Source: Channa striata
Taxonomy: Eukaryota > Chordata > Actinopteri > Anabantiformes > Channidae
Assembly: GCA_033026295.1 (NCBI GenBank)
Contig: CM065186.1
Coordinates: 21,401,172-21,465,171 of the forward strand
Length of the DNA: 64,000 nucleotides
Direction: 5' to 3'
Below, one piece after another: positions 58,067 to 64,000 of the stretch. How positions within the stretch are numbered: position 1 is the stretch's first letter; each line of letters starts with the position of its first letter. The translations under genes were made by a program, and so were the position numbers. The notes under the pieces were generated by a model. The model did not search any database. It was not told the origin of the DNA and saw nothing but the letters and a program-made list of their open reading frames with translations.

Positions 58067-61000
58067 TCAGCAGAACATATAAATATGGTTGTGGGATGTT
58101 TCCTTAAAAGACAGTAAATGCATGTAATTCAAGCATCCATTTATGCTCGCTATCAACTTTTCTGAGCGAGAAAATGCTGTTTTGAAGCCAAGCTTGTATT
58201 GAACAATTTCTGCACCAAACTCAAATAAAACTGTGTCTGCCTTCTTATTTAGCCTAAATCCACTCAGCAGAACATATAAACAAGCTTGTGGCATGTTTCC
58301 TTAAAAGACAGTAAATGCATGTAATTCAAGCATCCTTTTATGCTCTAAATCGCCTTTTCTCAGCGAGAAAATACTGTTTTGAAGCCAAGCTTGTATTGAA
58401 CAATTTCTGCACCAAACTCAAATAAAACTGTGTCTGCCTTCTTATTTAGCCTAAATCCACTCAGCAGAAATTATAAACAAGCTTGTGGGATGTTTCCTTA
58501 AAAGACAGTAAATGCATGTAATTCAAGCATCCTTTTATGCTCGCAAATCGCCTTTTCTCAGCGAGAAAATACTGTTTTGAAGCCAAGCTTGTATTGAACA
58601 ATTTCTGCACCAAACTCAAATAAAACTGTGTCTGCCTTCTTATTTAGCCTAAATCCACTCAGCAAAAATTATAAACAAGCTTGTGGATATTTCCTTAAAA
58701 GACAGTAAATGCATGTAATTCAAGCATCCTTTTATGCTTCGCAATCGATTTTTCTCAGCGAAAAATGGTGTTTTGAAGCCAAGCTTGTATTGAACAATTT
58801 CTGCACCAAACTCAAATAAAACTGTGTCTGCCTTCTTATTTAGCCTAAATCCAATCAGGAGAACTGAAAAATAAGCTTGTGACATGTTTCCTCAAAAGAC
58901 AGTAAATGCATGTAATTCAAGCATCCTTTATTTTCGCAATCGCCTTTCTCAGCGAAAATGCTGTTTTGAAGCCAAGCTTGTATTGAACAATTTCTGCACC
59001 AAACTCAAATAAAACTGTGTCTGCCTTCTTATTTAGCCTAAATCCACTCAGCAGAAATTATAAACAAGCTTGTGGGATGGTTCCTTAAAAGACAGTAAAT
59101 GCATGTAATTCAAGCATCCTTTTATGCTCGCAAATCGCCTTTTCTCAGCGAGAAAATGCTGTTTTGAAGCCAAGCTTGTATTGAACAATTTCTGCACCAA
59201 ACTCAAATAAAACTGTGTCTGCCTTCTTATTTAGCCTAAATCCTCTCAGCAGAACATATAAACAAGCTTGTGGATGTTTCCTTAAAAGACAGTAAATGCA
59301 TGTAATTCAAGCATCCATTTATGCTCAGAATCACCTTTTCTCAGCGAGAAAATACTGTTTTGAAGCCAAGCTTGTATTGAACAATTTCTGCACCAAACTC
59401 AAATAAAACTGTGTCTGCCTTCTTATTTAGCCTTAAACCAATCAGGAGAGACTGAAAATAAGCTTGTGACATGTTTCCTTAAAACACAGTAAATGCATGT
59501 AATTCAAGCATCCATTTATGCTCGCAATCTTCTTTTCCCAGCCAGAAAATACTGTTTTGAAGCCAAGCTTGTATTGAACAATTTCTGCACCAAACTCAAA
59601 TAAAACTGTGTCTGCCTTCTTATTTAGCCTAAATCCAATCAGGAGAGACTGAAAATAAGCTTGTGGATGTTTCCTTAAAAGACAGTAAATGCATGTAATT
59701 CAAGCATCCTTTTATGCTCGCAATCGCTTTTCTCAGCGAGAAAATACTGTTTTGAAGCCAAGCTTGTATTGAACAATTTCTGCACCAAACTCAAATAAAA
59801 CTGTGTCTGCCTTCTTATTTAGCCTAAATCCTCTCAGCAGAACATATAAATATGGTTGTGGCATGTTTCCTTAAAAGACAGTAAATGCATGTAATTCAAG
59901 CATCCATTTATGCTCGCTATCAACTTTTCTGAGCGAGAAAATGCTGTTTTGAAGCCAAGCTTGTATTGAACAATTTCTGCACCAAACTCAAATAAAACTG
60001 TGTCTGCCTTCTTATTTAGCCTAAATCCACTCAGCAGAACTGAAAACAAGCTTGTGGCATGTTTCCTTAAAAGACAGTAAATGCATGTAATTCAAGCATC
60101 CTTTTATGCTCAAACGCTTTTCTGAGCGAGAAAATGCTGTTTTGAAGCCAAGCTTGTATTGAACAATTTCTGCACCAAACTCAAATAAAACTGTGTCTGC
60201 CTTCTTATTTAGCCTAAATCCACTCAACAGAACATATAAATAAGCTTGTGGATATTTCCTTAAAAGACAGTAAATGCATGTAATTCAAGCATCCATTTAT
60301 GCTCGCTATCAACTTTTCTGAGCGAGAAAATGCTGTTTTGAAGCCAAGCTTGTATTGAACAATTTCTGCACCAAACTCAAATAAAACTGTGTCTGCCTTC
60401 TTATTTAGCCTAAATCCACTCAGCAGAACATATAAACAAGCTTGTGGCATGTTTCCTTAAAAGACAGTAAATGCATGTAATTCAAGCATCCTTTATGCTC
60501 ACTCGATTTTTCTCAGCGAGAAAATGGTGTTTTGAAGCCAAGCTTGTATTGAACAATTTCTGCACCAAACTCAAATAAAACTGTGTCTGCCTTCTTATTT
60601 AGCCTAAATCCAATCAGGAGAGACTGATAAATAAGCTTGTGACATGTTTCCTCAAAAGACAGTAAATGCATGTAATTCAAGCATCCTTTATTTTCGAATC
60701 ACCTTTTCTCAGCGAGAAAATGCTGTTTTTAAGCCAAGCTTGTATTGAACAATTTCTGCACCAAACTCAAATAAAACTGTGTCTGCCTTCTTATTTAGCC
60801 TAAATCCTCTCAGCAGAACATATAAATATGGTTGTGGGATGTTTCCTTAAAAGACAGTAAATGCATGTAATTCAAGCATCCATTTATGCTCGAATCTTCT
60901 TTTCTCAGCGAGAAAATGCTGTTTTGAAGCCAAGCTTGTATTGAACAATTTCTGCACCAAACTCAAATAAAACTGTGTCTGCCTTCTTATTTAGCCTTAA

Positions 61001-61490
61001 ACCAATCAGGAGAGACTGAAAATAAGCTTGTGACATGTTTCCTTAAAAACACAGTAAATGCATGTAATTCAAGCATCCATTTATGCTCGCAATCGCCTTT
61101 TCTCAGCGAGAAAATGCTGTTTTGAAGCCAAGCTTGTATTGAACAATTTCTGCACCAAACTCAAATAAAACTGTGTCTGCCTTCTTATTTAGCCTAAATC
61201 CACTCTCAGCAGAACATATAAATATGGTTGTGGGGTTTTCCTTAAAAGACAGTAAATGCATGTAATTCAAGCATCCATTTATGCTCGCTATCAACTTTTC
61301 TCAGCGAGAAAATGCTGTTTTGAAGCCAAGCTTGTATTGAACAATTTCTGCACCAAACTCAAATAAAACAGTGTCCCTTCTTATTTAGCCTAAATCCACT
61401 CAGCAGAACATATAAACAAGCTTGTGGCATGTTTCCTTAAAAGACAGTAAATGCATGTAATTCAAGCATCCTTTTATTTTCGCAATCACC
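58067..61490. repeat. higher-order block B of the satellite
   Basis: It repeats the variant order of block A: GCTATCAAC (58,149), ATGGTG (58,765), CCCAGCCAG (59,537), GTTTTTAAGC (60,725) and ACAGTGTC (about 61,368). The offset from block A is 6,921-6,925 bp for the first three and about 7,504 bp afterwards, so about three units were gained or lost in between. Confidence 0.75.
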
Positions 61491-64000
61491 TTTTCTCAGC
61501 GAGAAAATGCTGTTTTGAAGCCAAGCTTGTATTGAACAATTTCTGCACCAAACTCAAATAAAACTGTGTCTGCCTTCTTATTTAGCCTAAATCCTCTCAG
61601 CAGAACATATAAATAAGGTTGTGGGATGTTTCCTTAAAAGACAGTAAATGCATGTAATTCAAGCATCCATTTATGCTCAAATGGCCTTTTCTCAGCGAGA
61701 AAATGCTGTTTTGAAGCCAAGCTTGTATTGAACAATTTCTGCACCAAACTCAAATAAAACTGTGTCTGCCTTCTTATTTAGCCTAAATCCACTCAACAGA
61801 AATATAAATATGGTTGTGGATGTTTCCTTAAAAGACAGTAAATGCATGTAATTCAAGCATCCTTTTATGCTCGAATCGCCTTTTCTCAGCGAAAAATACT
61901 GTTTTGAAGCCAAGCTTGTATTGAACAATTTCTGCACCAAACTCAAATAAAACTGTGTCTGCCTTCTTATTTAGCCTTAAACCAATCAGCAGAACTGAAA
62001 ACAAGCTTGTGGGATATTTCCTTAAAACACAGTAAATGCATGTAATTCAAGCATCCATTTATGCTCGCAATCTTCTTTTCCCAGCGAGAAAATACTGTTT
62101 TGAAGCCAAGCTTGTATTGAACAATTTCTGCACCAAACTCAAATAAAACTGTGTCTGCCTTCTTATTTAGCCTAAATCCAATCAGCAGAAATTATAAACA
62201 AGCTTGTGATGGTTCCTTAAAAGACAGTAAATGCATGTAATTCAAGCATCCATTTATGCTCGAATCTTTTTTCTCAGCGAAAAATACTGTTTTGAAGCCA
62301 AGCTTGTATTGAACAATTTCTGCACCAAACTCAAATAAAACTGTGTCTGCCTTCTTATTTAGCCTAAACCAATCAGCAGAGACTGAAAATAAGTTGTGAT
62401 GTTTCCTTAAAAGACAGTAAATGCATGTAATTCAAGCATCCATTTATGCTCATAAATCTTCTTTTCTCAGCGAGAAAATGCTGTTTTGAAGCCAAGCTTG
62501 TATTGAACAATTTCTGAACCAAACTCAAATAAAACTGTGTCTGCCTTCTTATTTAGCCTTAAACCAATCAGCAGAACATATAAAAGCAAGTTGTGGCATT
62601 TTAAAAGACAGTAAATGCATGTAATTCAAGCATCCATTTATGCTCGTAATCACTTTTTCTCAGCGAGAAAATGCTGTTTTGAAGCCAAGCTTGTATTGAA
62701 CAATTTCTGCACCAAACTCAAATAAAACTGTGTCTGCCTTCTTATTTAGCCTAAATCCAATCAGCAGAACATATAAATAAGGTTGTGGATGTTTCCTTAA
62801 AAGACAGTAAATGCATGTAATTCAAGCATCCATTTATGCTCGTAATGGCCTTTTTCTCAGCGAGAAAATGCTGTTTTGAAGCCAAGCTTGTATTGAACAA
62901 TTTCTGCACCAAACTCAAATAAAACTGTGTCTGCCTTCTTATTTAGCCTTAAACCAATCAGCAGAGACTGAAAATAAGCTTGTGACATGTTTCCTTAAAA
63001 GACAGTAAATGCATGTAATTCAAGCATCCATTTATGCTCGCAATCGCCTTTTTCAGCGAAAAATGCTGTTTTGAAGCCAAGCTTGTATTGAACAATTTCT
63101 GCACCAAACTCAAATAAAACTGTGTCTGCCTTCTTATTTAGCCTAAATCCAAATCTCAGCAGAACATATAAACAAGCTTGTGGCATTTTACCTTAAAAGA
63201 CAGTAAATGCATGTAATTCAAGCATCCTTTATGCTCGTAATCACCTTTTCTCAGCGAGAAAATGCTGTTTTGAAGCCAAGCTTTGTATTGAACAATTTCT
63301 GCACCAAACTCAAATAAAACTGTGTCTGCCTTCTTATTTAGCCTAAATCCACTCAGCAGAACATATAAACAAGCTTGTGGCATTTTACCTTAAAGACAGT
63401 AAATGCATGTAATTCAAGCATCCTTTATGTCATGAATCACGCTTTCTCAGCGAGAAAATGCTGTTTTGAAGCCAAGCTTGTATTGAACAATTTCTGCACC
63501 AAACTCAAATAAAACTGTGTCTGCCTTCTTATTTAGCCTAAATCCTCTCAGCAGAACATATAAATATGGTTGTGGATGTTTCCTTTAAAAGACAGTAAAT
63601 GCATGTAATTCAAGCATCCATTTATGTTTCAGAATGGCCTTTTCTCAGAAATGCTGTTTTGAAGCCAAGCTTGTATTGAACAATTTCTGCACCAAACTCA
63701 AAAATAAAACTGTGTCTGCCTTCTTATTTAGCCTAAATCCACTCAGCAGAACATATAAACAAGCTTGTGGATATTTTCTTAAAAGACAGTAAATGCATGT
63801 AATTCAAGCATCCTTTTATGTCATGAATCGATTTTTCTCAACGAAAATGCTGTTTTGAAGCTGCTTGTATTGAACAATTTCTGCACCAAACTCAAATAAA
63901 ACTGTGTCTGCCTTCTTATTTAGCCTAAATCCACTCAGCAGAAATTATAAACAAGCTTGTGGATGTTTCCTTAAAAAGACAGTAAATGCATGTAATTCAA

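Larger units (their letters stand above)
43534..64000. repeat. satellite array, about 104 units of about 196-197 bp
   Basis: The word ACAGTAAATG recurs from 43,721 to 63,979. Sampled spacings are 191-200 bp and mostly 196-197, giving about 103 intervals. Each unit contains, in order: a 7-bp-stem palindrome TTTTCTCAGCGAGAAAA, AAGCCAAGCTTGTATTGAAC, CTCAAATAAAACTGTGTCTG (with an AATAAA), CTTATTTAGCCTAAATCC, a variable CATATAAACAAGCTTGTGG block, and AAATGCATGTAATTCAAGCA. The unit length is not a multiple of three. Minus-strand frames of 60-80 codons recur because each unit happens to be mostly open. The array continues past the right edge. No other gene is visible in it. Confidence 0.97.

Noticed and set aside
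43534..64000. Array considered as a CRISPR locus or as a family of minus-strand genes of 60-80 codons
   Set aside because: Whole units repeat with no unique spacers, and the host is a vertebrate. The recurring frames exist because the unit is mostly open; they shift between units and have no start context or domain.

Overview
The window is nuclear DNA from a ray-finned fish, probably a spiny-rayed (percomorph) teleost. The evidence is the start of a vertebrate caskin gene, several L2/CR1-type fish LINEs with (TTGAA)n tails, two gammaretrovirus-like endogenous retroviruses (ERVs), and introns and spacers that are AT-rich with no genes. This is inference; no species can be named from the sequence.

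Positions 1-18,000 hold the 5' end of a caskin gene on the minus strand, most like caskin2. It has a non-coding first exon near 17.9 kb, an ATG-bearing exon at 15.32-15.42 kb, and a 52-bp exon at 1.77-1.82 kb. Both exon joins keep the reading frame. A 13.5-kb intron separates the two coding exons, and the rest of the gene lies left of the window.

Positions 19,270-35,300 are a transposon graveyard upstream of that gene. It contains a solo LTR with a 4-bp target duplication and two LINE copies lying head to head. Next come the integrase and env remains of one ERV, then pieces of at least two LINE families. A second ERV follows with its 5' LTR, a tRNA-Tyr primer-binding site, a 43-bp leader repeat and a broken gag. 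Most coding remnants carry stops, frameshifts or deletions.

Positions 35,300-43,560 form a compact, visibly GC- and CpG-rich island unlike everything around it. It has a three-exon gene of about 800 codons (acidic, Gln-rich, Cys/His-rich) with one internal stop. It also has an intact two-exon 126-residue minus-strand gene with its own TATA box and poly(A) signal, an intronless PIM-like protein kinase with an internal deletion, and several unrecognised or broken ORFs on both strands. Short introns, close spacing, both-strand coding and a captured kinase suggest an integrated large DNA virus, perhaps herpesvirus-like. No viral core gene (polymerase, capsid, terminase) is visible, so that identity is a hypothesis.

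Positions 43,534-64,000 are one tandem array of about 104 units of about 196-197 bp that runs off the right edge. Its left end shares about 35 bp with the first exon of the last island gene. The array has higher-order structure: a block at about 51.2-54.0 kb recurs in the same order of variants at about 58.1-61.5 kb.
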